A DNA stretch of 64,000 nucleotides. Origin: Flectonema sp. DT1601 (Eukaryota > Euglenozoa > Diplonemea > Diplonemida > Diplonemidae). Location of the stretch: the NCBI GenBank assembly GCA_964019425.1, contig OZ025780.1:328001-392000 (forward strand), written 5' to 3'. Under the pieces are notes generated by a model. It worked only from the letters and a program-made list of their open reading frames with translations, had not been told where the DNA came from and did not search any database. How positions within the stretch are numbered: position 1 is the stretch's first letter; each line of letters begins with the position of its first letter. The position numbers were made by a program, and so were the translations under genes. This document shows, in pieces, positions 41,210 to 51,036 of the stretch.

Positions 41210-42564
41210 CGATAGATTTCACTAAAAATAACGCTCTCCATAATAGTTAGTAATCAGAACACCAGAATACTAATTAAACGTTAAGTGTACATCAGGGATC
41301 GAATGAAAGAATTAAATAAAAGGTTGACAACTATTGTTGTTTTGGTTTCAGAAGATAGAATTTACTGTCGTGAGTTTGAAGTTTTGAAATTTGGATTTTA
41401 TCCGTCGCGTCAGGAGCATCCTCGTGTTCCCAAATATCTCTAACAGAAACAGTACCCGACATCCCAATATCAGACAAGTTAACTTCAACATCAACATCAC
41501 CACCGCTGTTGCTGAGAACGAGAACTGCTTGAGCTCCACCAGTCTGAACCTTGGCCCAGATTTGCCAGTCTCCTCCATCTTTTACAAGTCTGCCAGGGTG
41601 ACCAGCCCATGCTTGGTTCACTGCAATCGCTTCCTTGTTCGAAATAATCGGCCAGATCTCATTCACTGCTGCCTCGTTATTAACGTCATGACCCAATATA
41701 AGAGGAGATGATACAATACACCAGGCACCGAAGTGAGTTCTGTCTTCTGAGAATGTTGCGAGTCTACCGACTTCCAACATATCAGGGTAGGCCCATGCAC
41801 CAGGTCTTGATAATGGAGGGTTACCTTGGTATGGCTTGGTGGACATTAAGTTATTCATGACACTACCCCAATTAGCTTTAATATCACGAGATGATCTGTA
41901 AATATTGTATGGGCAATTAGATGGCATTGTAGTACCTGAACATGGAGCATCACCAGTAGTCTGACCTGGAACAGTACGTCCTTGGTGACAGTTCTCAATC
42001 ATGACTGATCTACCCGTCTCATTCAGGAGTTGTCCCCACCAAGTTAGGTTGTTAAATTGACCACAGCTGTCTAACTTAACACCATCAAAACCAGCACCAA
42101 CAATCGCCTTCACAGTCTGCTGCATGTGATTGGCGATGTAAGAAGAGTTAGTAAAATGATCTTCTCTACAAATACAGTTGTTTGCATACCAACCAACTTT
42201 AAGACCGAGGGAGTGGCCATGTTCAACCATCCCTTTCATTGAAGGGAAGGTTTTCGTGTTCACGAGAGGATTACCTTGAGAATCGTGAAACGATTTCTTG
42301 TAGCCACTACCACATGCTTGCCAGTTATCATCAAGTCCAACAGCTTCGTATCCCAAATCAGCATACGAGGTAGCCTTGCCATCAACAATTCTCTTCCTTT
42401 CAGCCATCTTGTCCATTACCATTTCCATTAATGTTTGATTGACTCTACCGGCATAGCAATTCCACGACCTCCATCCCATTGGAGGAGTTATTCCATATCC
42501 ATTGTCGATAGCTTGAACTGAAGCTATCACAGAGAGGAATGCAAATGCGCGCATGTTTTGGAAT
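41210..42564. repeat. 1355-bp direct repeat unit, copy 1
   Basis: Nearly identical to 42920-44274, offset by exactly 1710 nt. The repeat covers an alpha-galactosidase gene plus about 120 nt of 3' flank and 10 nt of 5' leader. Apart from a dense patch of about 10 differences in 22 nt (42151-42172), I saw only a handful of changes. Confidence 0.9.
41331..42554 (-). CDS. Alpha-galactosidase, GH27 (copy 2), 407 aa
   Basis: The start at MRAFAFLSVIASVQA gives a clean signal peptide; the longer frame begins with a non-ATG codon, and CCCCTCCCTAAG precedes this ATG. The catalytic features match copy 1 (DGVKLDSCGQ nucleophile, RSSRDI acid/base position, WAYPDM). It differs from copy 3 at only four residues: EDHFTNSS versus EGNFTDSS and Lys versus Arg in DIKANW. 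It is the middle gene of the array, with the same secretory or lysosomal galactosidase role. Confidence 0.95.
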   Translation of the reverse strand: MRAFAFLSVIASVQAIDNGYGITPPMGWRSWNCYAGRVNQTLMEMVMDKMAERKRIVDGKATSYADLGYEAVGLDDNWQACGSGYKKSFHDSQGNPLVNTKTFPSMKGMVEHGHSLGLKVGWYANNCICREDHFTNSSYIANHMQQTVKAIVGAGFDGVKLDSCGQFNNLTWWGQLLNETGRSVMIENCHQGRTVPGQTTGDAPCSGTTMPSNCPYNIYRSSRDIKANWGSVMNNLMSTKPYQGNPPLSRPGAWAYPDMLEVGRLATFSEDRTHFGAWCIVSSPLILGHDVNNEAAVNEIWPIISNKEAIAVNQAWAGHPGRLVKDGGDWQIWAKVQTGGAQAVLVLSNSGGDVDVEVNLSDIGMSGTVSVRDIWEHEDAPDATDKIQISKLQTHDSKFYLLKPKQQ

Positions 42565-43040
42565 AAACTTAGGGAGGGGAACAATTATGTGCAACTTGAG
42601 AATTTGAAGAAAACTACTAAGCAACCGTAAGCATCTCATCTTCTGGGGTACATATCTAGTTTTCGATCTGTTTTAAAATGTGAAGGGGGAATCACCACCG
42701 CACATAAAACACCTTTGCAAGAGGCACACAGGCCGCCCTTCCTCGAATAAGAATCGAAGGGTAAATATTTAAAAAAATAGCTTTCTTACCGACGGGGCAG
42801 GATAGTTAGATGAGGATTCGGTTTTATTCTTTTTATTGTTCTGAAAACGATGCAAGAGAAGAGAAACGACTAAAAGGGTCATTCGCTCACTCCAGAGTTA
42901 GCTGCGTAATTACAGTACACGATAGATTTCACAAAAAATAACGCTCTCCATAATAGTTAGTAATCAGAACACCAGAATACTAATTAAACGTTAAGTGTAC
43001 GTCAGGGATCGAATGAAAGAATTAAATAAAAGGTTGACAA
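42555..43040. other. Spacer between alpha-galactosidase copies
   Basis: Positions 42565-42919 are unique to this spacer; 42920-43040 belong to the repeat unit. No gene was seen. Confidence 0.6.
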
Positions 43041-44274
43041 CTATTGTTGTTTTGGTTTCAGAAGATAGAATTTACTGTCGTGAGTTTGAAGTTTTGAAAT
43101 TTGGATTTTATCCGTCGCGTCAGGAGCATCCTCGTGTTCCCAAATATCTCTAACAGAAACAGTACCCGACATCCCAATATCAGACAAGTTAACTTCAACA
43201 TCAACATCACCACCGCTGTTGCTGAGAACGAGAACTGCTTGAGCTCCACCAGTCTGAACCTTGGCCCAGATTTGCCAGTCTCCTCCATCTTTTACAAGTC
43301 TGCCAGGGTGACCAGCCCATGCTTGGTTCACTGCAATCGCTTCCTTGTTCGAAATAATCGGCCAGATCTCATTCACTGCTGCCTCGTTATTAACGTCATG
43401 ACCCAATATAAGAGGAGATGATACAATACACCAGGCACCGAAGTGAGTTCTGTCTTCTGAGAATGTTGCTAGTCTACCGACTTCCAACATATCAGGGTAG
43501 GCCCATGCACCAGGTCTTGATAATGGAGGGTTACCTTGGTATGGCTTGGTGGACATTAAGTTATTCATGACACTACCCCAATTAGCTCTAATATCACGAG
43601 ATGATCTGTAAATATTGTATGGGCAATTAGATGGCATTGTAGTACCTGAACATGGAGCATCACCAGTAGTCTGACCTGGAACAGTACGTCCTTGGTGACA
43701 GTTCTCAATCATGACTGATCTACCCGTCTCATTCAGGAGTTGTCCCCACCAAGTTAGGTTGTTAAATTGACCACAGCTGTCTAACTTAACACCATCAAAA
43801 CCAGCACCAACAATCGCCTTCACAGTCTGCTGCATGTGATTGGCGATGTACGATGAGTCGGTGAAGTTGCCCTCTCTACAAATACAGTTGTTTGCATACC
43901 AACCAACTTTAAGACCGAGGGAGTGGCCATGTTCAACCATCCCTTTCATTGAAGGGAAGGTTTTCGTGTTCACGAGAGGATTACCTTGAGAATCGTGAAA
44001 CGATTTCTTGTAGCCACTACCACATGCTTGCCAGTTATCATCAAGTCCAACAGCTTCGTATCCCAAATCAGCATACGAGGTAGCCTTGCCATCAACAATT
44101 CTCTTCCTTTCAGCCATCTTGTCCATTACCATTTCCATTAATGTTTGATTGACTCTACCGGCATAGCAATTCCACGACCTCCATCCCATTGGAGGAGTTA
44201 TTCCATATCCATTGTCGATAGCTTGAACTGAAGCTATCACAGAGAGGAATGCAAATGCGCGCATGTTTTGGAAT
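42920..44274. repeat. 1355-bp direct repeat unit, copy 2
   Basis: Partner of 41210-42564. The breakpoints lie in non-coding sequence on one side and in the 5' leader on the other. Confidence 0.9.
43041..44264 (-). CDS. Alpha-galactosidase, GH27 (copy 3), 407 aa
   Basis: The preferred start is MRAFAFLS, as in copy 2. An in-frame ATG 19 codons upstream exists, but TTTCCATTTCAG lies between the two, which favours the inner start. It is nearly identical to copy 2 except for the 22-nt patch (43861-43882) that changes the acidic loop after the CICRE motif. Its 5' leader is unrelated to that of copy 2 beyond 10 nt, so expression may differ. Confidence 0.95.
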   Translation of the reverse strand: MRAFAFLSVIASVQAIDNGYGITPPMGWRSWNCYAGRVNQTLMEMVMDKMAERKRIVDGKATSYADLGYEAVGLDDNWQACGSGYKKSFHDSQGNPLVNTKTFPSMKGMVEHGHSLGLKVGWYANNCICREGNFTDSSYIANHMQQTVKAIVGAGFDGVKLDSCGQFNNLTWWGQLLNETGRSVMIENCHQGRTVPGQTTGDAPCSGTTMPSNCPYNIYRSSRDIRANWGSVMNNLMSTKPYQGNPPLSRPGAWAYPDMLEVGRLATFSEDRTHFGAWCIVSSPLILGHDVNNEAAVNEIWPIISNKEAIAVNQAWAGHPGRLVKDGGDWQIWAKVQTGGAQAVLVLSNSGGDVDVEVNLSDIGMSGTVSVRDIWEHEDAPDATDKIQISKLQTHDSKFYLLKPKQQ

Positions 44275-44574
44275 GTGTTTGGGATAGGAACTGAAATGGA
44301 AATTGTAAAATACGACTTCATTACATCACACGAAGCAGAGTTAATTGTGAGTAATCCATAAGTGTAACTGTCAAGGGACCTTCCTGTTATGAATAAAATA
44401 CGATGATGGCTTTTCTTCTAAATACTTTTTTTAGTTTTAATTTTTTTTCGCTCGAAGTTTTTTTTTTTTTTTGGTTATTGGTGGTGGGAAAAAATTCAAG
44501 AAAAAAAACAAGCATAAAGGAAGGAAGAAAGAAGATCAAGAAGAAGAAAAAAAAAACGCTAACGGCAACCTTTC

Positions 44575-46203
44575 TTATTTTTTCTGAAGTATATTTGTCA
44601 CAAACTGATCAGCAATTTTCTTGATCATCGGATTACTACTTTGTAAGAAATCATCTCCAACGCTGGTCACACTCGAAAGACCTGACAAGTCAATTGTTGA
44701 AAGCGAATGACAACCACCAATAAATAAATTACCAATAGTCTTCACACTGTTAAGAGATGTTAAGTCCAACTCAGTCAGCGATCTACAATTCGAAAGAAAC
44801 GACGAGCCGATCTCACCGACATTACTAAGACCTGATAAATTGAGACTCGTAAGTGAACTACAATTCATAAGAAACTCATCAGCTATTTTTAAAACTTGTG
44901 TAAAAAACGACAAGTCCAGTGTGGTAAGTGAATGACAACCACCAATAAATAAATTACCAATAGTCTTCACACTGTTAAGACATGTTAAATCCAACTCAGT
45001 CAGCGATCTACAATTCGAAAGAAACGACGAGCCGATTTCACCGACATTACTAAGACCTGATAAATTGAGACTCGTAAGTGAATTACAATTCATAAGAAAC
45101 TCATCAGCTATTTTTAAAACTTGTGTAAAAAACGACAAGTCCAATGTGGTAAGTGAATGACAAGCTAACATAAATCCCTCATTTATTATAACAATGTTCT
45201 TCAAAAAAGAAAGATCTACAGTCGTTATGGAAGCGCATTGTTTAAGAAAATTACTTCCAACAAACTTCACTGTAGCGCAACTGGGAAACTCAATGTCTGT
45301 GGCAGAAGTGCACGCAGCGAGAAAGAAATCTCCAATCTGGTCAAGTTTGTTGAAGCATGATAAGTTTAAACGGTTTACAGATTTACAGTTCGTCATAAAA
45401 GCGAAGTGGATTACTGTTACAGTAGCGAGAGGAGATAAATTGATTTCTGTTAATGACGGACATTGATAAACGAAATAGGAATCAATTTCAGTAACGTTCT
45501 TGAAACACGACAAATCCAACGAAGGAATTGAAGAACAAAGACTCAAAAGATTATGATCTATTTTAGTTACGTCAATTGAAGCAGGCAAGTGTAAATCCGT
45601 TAGAGCTTCACATCCACAGAGAAAACTACTTCCCACAGATGAAAGACTTAAAGACGATAAGTCTAGAGATGTCAACGTTGAATTTCTAATTAAAAATGAT
45701 CTTCCTATTGATGTTACACTTTGTAACCCATTGAGATCAACCTCTGAAACAGATGAACGATCTAGGAAGGAAATTCCAATCGAGGTAATCGCAGGACTCG
45801 GGTTGCAAAATATTATTTTTTTAATATCTTCTGTCAGCCATTCTGAATTAAAAACAACACACCCATCCTCTGCGAAAGTCAGAGTGTTGACACTGATGTC
45901 TTGATTTGGTGAGTGCTCTCGAATGGCAAGAAGTTTTTTCCTTTTCGATTCGTCTGTAAACCACTCCTTTCCAAAGACCTGCGACACAAAAACCATCAAC
46001 AAGGAACCGTCTTCCAACCCGAAAGACAGCAGAAGACTACCTGACGGAAGTAGTTCTCCTGAATAACAAATCTCCAGAACGCTTGCCTCAATATCCCACT
46101 CATCAGCTGCTGCTGCAGCTGCATCTGCAACAACCGAATCCTTGCCAGCTTCAAACACAACATCGGGAAAATTAGAATCCGACAGCGTTAAGAATAATTG
46201 CAT
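44575..46203 (-). CDS. Leucine-rich repeat protein, 542 aa
   Basis: The first ~85 residues are ubiquitin-like in pattern (LEICYSGELLPSGSLLLSFGLEDGSLLMVFV). A WFTDESKRKKLL linker leads to about 15 LRRs of 23-26 residues of the type SLTSLNLSGLSNVGEIGSSF, close in style to BspA-like and kinetoplastid LRR proteins. There is no signal peptide. A 225-bp unit is tandemly duplicated inside the LRR array (44705-45154). Such proteins usually serve in protein binding; a specific role cannot be given. ATTCTCATTCAG lies upstream of the ATG. Confidence 0.88.
   Translation of the reverse strand: MQLFLTLSDSNFPDVVFEAGKDSVVADAAAAAADEWDIEASVLEICYSGELLPSGSLLLSFGLEDGSLLMVFVSQVFGKEWFTDESKRKKLLAIREHSPNQDISVNTLTFAEDGCVVFNSEWLTEDIKKIIFCNPSPAITSIGISFLDRSSVSEVDLNGLQSVTSIGRSFLIRNSTLTSLDLSSLSLSSVGSSFLCGCEALTDLHLPASIDVTKIDHNLLSLCSSIPSLDLSCFKNVTEIDSYFVYQCPSLTEINLSPLATVTVIHFAFMTNCKSVNRLNLSCFNKLDQIGDFFLAACTSATDIEFPSCATVKFVGSNFLKQCASITTVDLSFLKNIVIINEGFMLACHSLTTLDLSFFTQVLKIADEFLMNCNSLTSLNLSGLSNVGEIGSSFLSNCRSLTELDLTCLNSVKTIGNLFIGGCHSLTTLDLSFFTQVLKIADEFLMNCSSLTSLNLSGLSNVGEIGSSFLSNCRSLTELDLTSLNSVKTIGNLFIGGCHSLSTIDLSGLSSVTSVGDDFLQSSNPMIKKIADQFVTNILQKK
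44705..45154. repeat. Two tandem 225-bp repeats inside the LRR gene
   Basis: Units 44705-44929 and 44930-45154 are almost identical (a few substitutions, e.g. agagatg/agacatg) and encode the same 75 residues, three LRRs. A partial third match begins at 45155. This indicates a recent in-frame duplication. Confidence 0.9.
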
Positions 46204-46312
46204 TCTTTTTTTTTTAATTTAAATTTCGGATGAACTGAATGAGAATAGAAATATTGTAAAAAAAGAAGATGAAGAAGGGAGAAACAAATAAAAAAAGAAG
46301 CAACAAAAAAAT

Positions 46313-46350
<38 letters not shown>

Positions 46351-46469
46351 TTTGAGCTCATATAACACATCACAATCTACAAAACACCAAAACAAAAACA
46401 ACGAACAGCCAACACTAATAGAAGGCTTCACGATTACTGTACCACGAAGTCTGATAGGTAGACTTGGCT

Positions 46470-47388
46470 CTACCCTTGTGATACCCACTTGAGGTTTTCT
46501 ATCCAATAGGGATGCTCTGTTGTTATTAGTTATTATACACTACAATAGAGTTTTAAAAAAAAAAAAACTAATCATTAAAATGAAATGAAATAAAAAGGGA
46601 ACACACAAACCTTGCAACCTATCTAGTGTTATTCTCTCATGGCCATCTACTGTGAGCATGCGAGAAATTAAGTCGCGGAGATTTGCGGGAAGTTCTTGAG
46701 GGATGGTGTAGCTACCATAACGGACTTTTTGAAGGAGAGAATCGATATTGTCACCGTCAGCATCAAAAGGGAGCGTACCAGTTGTGAGAGCGTAGAGAAT
46801 GACACCACAACTCCAAACATCAGCCGCCGATCCTAAATACCTCTCCGCTTTCATAATTTCAGGACACGAGTAATGCGGAGATCCACACGCCGTTTCTAAA
46901 TAACGATCCTTTGGAATGGCTGAGGCAAGACCAAAATCACCGATTTTCACATTACCAGAATCGTCTAAAAGGATATTTTCTAATTTAAGATCTCTGTGAC
47001 ATATATTCTGAGAATGAAGGTACGCAACAGATGTGATTATTTGATAAAAGTATCGAAATGACTCTTCTGGAGACAGGAGTGACTGAGACACTACATCATA
47101 TAACTCTCCACTCCCAAGGAATTCTAGTATTATAAATAAATGAGTCGATGTTTGCATCACATCGTGCATTTTCATAATGTTTGGATGATTGAGTAATTTC
47201 AAAACCTTAACTTCTCTTTCAACTTTTTGTTTCACAGCAACATCTTCTTGCATTAAATATTTTCTAACTATCTTTACGGCTACCTGTTTGCCAGTTTGTT
47301 TATGTCTTCCCAACTTTACCTTACTGGTGCTACCAGCACCAACTGTGTCTTCTAATACATAGGGTCCGACAAACACCTCTTCACCCAT
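46470..47388 (-). CDS. CAMK/SNF1-like protein kinase, two exons, 274 aa
   Basis: Exons are 47388-46611 and 46516-46470, with a 94-nt intron (GTTTGTG...ACTAATAACAACAG). Splicing adds EHPYWIENLKWVSQG, supplying the HPxW motif that ends CAMK-type kinase domains. Motifs: GAGSTSKVKLG, VAVKIV, HRDLKLENIL, DFGLA, a T-loop with CGSPHYSCPEI (GSPHY... typical of AMPK/NIM1-like kinases), and DVWSCGVILY. All catalytic residues are present. There is almost nothing outside the kinase domain, so regulation would come from partners or T-loop phosphorylation (LETACGSPHY). It is cytosolic. Confidence 0.9.
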
Positions 47389-49456
47389 AAGAGGGTATTG
47401 AGTTTGGGGTCCTGTGTTGAGAAAGAAGTGATAAAAAAAATAAAAAAAAAAAAAAAAAACTATAATAAAAAAAAAAAAGAAAGGGTGTTCAAATTACACA
47501 TTATGATCCCCCTCATGAAACTGTGCATTGAGACATTTTTAAAAGAGAAAAAAAGAAAAATAATAATCCAAATTGAAAAAAAAAAAAAAAAGAGAAAAAA
47601 AAAACGATTCTTCAAGCTACTCCGCAAAGGGAGAAAACAACAAATAAAATAAAGGTATCATAATGGGTGCAGTAACCACTTTGGAAGGGGGGCGGGCAAA
47701 CTGTATGGGATGTGGGATGGAGGGGTCCATATGGAGTTATGTTATATTATCCTTTTTTTTTTTTTTTTTTTTTGTCCCCCATAGCTCTTCTTTTTTGTCT
47801 TTTTTTTTTTTCTTCCCCTAAATCTTTTTGTTCACTACCATATCAAAACATACACAAGTTCGTACCGAGTATATCTTTGACGACATCTCAGAGGGGAAAT
47901 CGTACAGCTACGCACGAAATCAAAACCCCGACGGGTGAAATTAATCTTTAAGGTTGCCACCAAACATTCTTTTTTTTTTTTTCTCTCTGACAATTACGTG
48001 AGCACTCACGTAAATAAACTGTCGAGGACAAGAACTCAGACACATGAGGGAAGGAACAGATACCTGTCAGTACTAATCACAGCCTCAATGTCACTCCACT
48101 ATCCCGTTATCGGATAGGTGTACACCTCTCATTTGAAGTGTCACAGTATTAATAGGGTACAAAAAAAAAAATAAAAGCGAAGTGCTACATTTTGTTGCAG
48201 CGGATTCTAACCTGACATCATAAGGTTCTGTCCCCCCTCTGTTTTTTTCAATACTCGAACGCGCTCACATGGCTCGAAAGTGTTGCCTGCGTGCAAACCA
48301 TTCGTAGTTCGCTCTTTCGCGTGCTGAAGGCGCAGTTCCCTTTTAAGAAGGGCGACACTGGATTGGAAGACCAACCAGATAACATCACTCCACCAACCAG
48401 GAGTGGCCATGCAAGAGCTCGTAGACTTATGATGTCAACAACCAGCTCGCGTAGTCCTCTTATTATTCTTTTTGTTTTTGTTTTTGAGAGAAGTATTCCC
48501 TTGCCGAGCGTACAACAATTCAGTTTGCTCGGCGAAAGAGAATAAAATCGTGACCGATGGGTGAGAGGGTCTCCCCAGTATGGATACATTTCGTTCAGCT
48601 TTTTTTTTTTTTGTTATTTCGTTATTTTTTTTTTTTTTTTTTTTTTTTTTGTTAAAGGAACAGAATTGATACAGTTTTGAAGAATGAGGGGGGCAGCTTG
48701 CGAAGTTGGCTTGTGGCCTTGTGGAGAGGGTGGGACAACGCAGCTGCGAACTAAAGAAACGGACGAAGTTATACATGACGTGGATAGAAAAGACTTGTTA
48801 GTACTCAAATAAGCATTTTACAAGCCAATGAAAGCTACTGTTGGCAACTTCATTTTTTATGCGTACGCAAACTCTTTAGTAATTTCCCTGAATTGCTTAT
48901 AGAAGCTTAAGGGTCGATCATCGCTACAACCGAAAGGATGTTCACAGCCTTTCTATTATTATTACCCTTTTCCCTTCCTCCTCTTCGGGATTTAATTTTT
49001 TTTTTTTTTTTTTTTTTTTTTTGACTTCGGATTTTTTATAAGTATTTTCTTGAAAAAAAATATCGAGAAGAGGAACTGAAACAGAATTCCATTGATTTTT
49101 ATGTCGCGTGTCAACACTTTTGCAAGGATTCCGACAGCAAATACGAATCAGCTGCCCTATAGCCTTAAAGGTACCACCAATATGGGGTGTTTACTTCAAA
49201 TTAACCCTGAAAAGTGACAAAACCACAGGCTTGTAACTACTAATACTAAAACCACACTAGACGGAGAGAAACAACGTCAAGGATGAAATAAATTATTTAA
49301 AAAGCGTTGTTTTTACAGCAGAAGAAGAAGAAGAAAAAGAAGCGGGGGGACGAAAAGGGTTGCTGGGCAAAAAAGTACTAAACTTTTTTTTTTTTTTTTT
49401 TTTTTGTAACTACAACAGGATAATAAAAAAAACAAAAAAAATATTTAAATAGGATA

Positions 49457-49490
<34 letters not shown>

Positions 49491-50147
49491 AAATCTAAAC
49501 TAAAAGTCTTGAATTCTCCTTTTGTGAAAATAAAAATAAAAATAAAATAAACAACAACTATCTGAAGCACGACTTCCGCAGGTGCATTCAGAATTTTTCT
49601 CAAATTACCTATTTTTAGCCTAACGAAGTTGAAAATCCACACAAAATACTTAATACAAAATAGGTTGTAGTAGCAATGCGAGACTGGACTCTCCGTTTCT
49701 TATCAGAAACTGAAGAAGTTGAAAAGGGGATGGGGAGTTATTTGGGATTTTTTTTTTTTTTTTTTAAAAAAACTGATCTAAACTAACCTCACGGCAATTT
49801 TTTTTTTTTTTTTTTTTTTTAATATTTTTTGAAACCAAAAAAAAACACTATTTTCAACCGAATTTTTTTTTTAATAAAAACTTAACAACTTAAAAACCAC
49901 GCAGCAACAACAACAAAAAAAAAAAAAGAATGAAAAGAAAAGAAACAACCAACGAAGGCAACAACTGTTACATTCAAGCCAGCCAGCTGATAAATAATAA
50001 AGCATGATACAGCCGTAGGATACCAAAAAAAGGAATTCTCGTTGCTGTCGGATGGAATCGAATCGAATCTTCCCAACAAAAGGTCGATCAAATATGTCAG
50101 CAGATCGATAGTGAGTTGAAAGTCAACAGAAATAGCTGACTATGTAT
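47389..50147. other. 2.8 kb gene-free region
   Basis: Many A and T runs of 15-30 nt, no convincing protein gene, and an SSU rRNA-like segment at about 48250-48540. A B-box-like GGTTAGAATCC (minus strand, about 48213) lies next to it. Confidence 0.55.
48250..48540 (-). rRNA. Compressed SSU rRNA-like segment
   Basis: Read on the minus strand, GAGCTCTTGCATGGCC, ACTCCTGGTTGGTGGAGTGA, TTATCTGGTT, CTTCTTAAAAGGGAACT, GCGCCTTCAGCACGCGA and GCACGCAGGCAACACT appear in the order of the eukaryotic 18S 3' major domain (GAGAGCTCTTTC...GCATGGCC, TTGGTGGAGTGATTTGTCTGG, CTTCTTAGAGGGACT, TTCAGCCAC, GCACGCGCGCTACACT). Intervening helices are deleted. Upstream AAACTGAATTG with AAGGGA may be the AAAGGAATTGACGG block. 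It is a degenerate copy or a fragment. The 113-codon frame here is a by-product. Confidence 0.65.
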
Positions 50148-51004
50148 TCAAGGTGATGATGTGTTACACGATGGTGGAAGAGTACAGATACTGAGACGTC
50201 CTCCAACGCTTCCTCTACCACCATAGCTGAAACAACCATCAACAGACATTCGATGATCATAATTCGGTTCAGGACTGAGAGGTAGTCCTCCCTGTGGACG
50301 AGTATTAGTTGGAGGTCGTCTCATCATACCTGAAGAGAACCCTTTTCTCAAAGCAATCAAAGCCTGTCTATCCTCATCAAACGGTGTTCTTGGTAATTGC
50401 TGTCTGTTATGAAGTAATTGACCTCCGTGTGGTTCCTCAAAAGCTCCCCAAATCTTGTCTACTCTAATTGCTTCGTCAGCTTTGAGTAAACCAACATCCC
50501 ACATCTCTGAGAACTGACCACCTAATATAGATTTACACATTTGGTTATCGGTACAGGCTTGCCATACTCTTATAAATGCTACTAAGAAATCACGTTCTTG
50601 ACGAGTATCACATTCGATGTTTACAACTCTGTGAGGGATTTTTATTTTTTTATATTCTAAAACAAAAAAACTACATTACTCAATTACAACAGTAGTTGTT
50701 TTGAATACATACTCTTCAGAGTCGAGTCCTTCAAGTCTGAAGGCTGCGCTATTATCAGAAAGAATACATCGAATTTCGTGTTTACCTCCAAGGGTTCCTG
50801 CAGTGAGTTTTAGTTTTAATTATTTTTTTGTTTTTTTACAAATACAGCACAATAACATACCTGAAAGGATGGTGGCTTCATCCCTCAACGATTGTGGTCT
50901 TTTTATTTTTAAAATCGATTCTCGTAGTTGTAGATACACATTGTGATGTAATTCAGTTCTGTTTTTTTTTTTTTTTTTGATAATAACATCAAAAGATAAA
51001 AGAC

Positions 51005-51036
<32 letters not shown>

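Noticed and set aside
42555-42584. Upstream start for alpha-galactosidase copy 2
   Set aside because: The longer frame begins with a non-ATG codon and would bury the signal peptide.
48248-48589. 113-codon open frames on both strands
   Set aside because: The sequence aligns with SSU rRNA blocks, so the frames are by-products.
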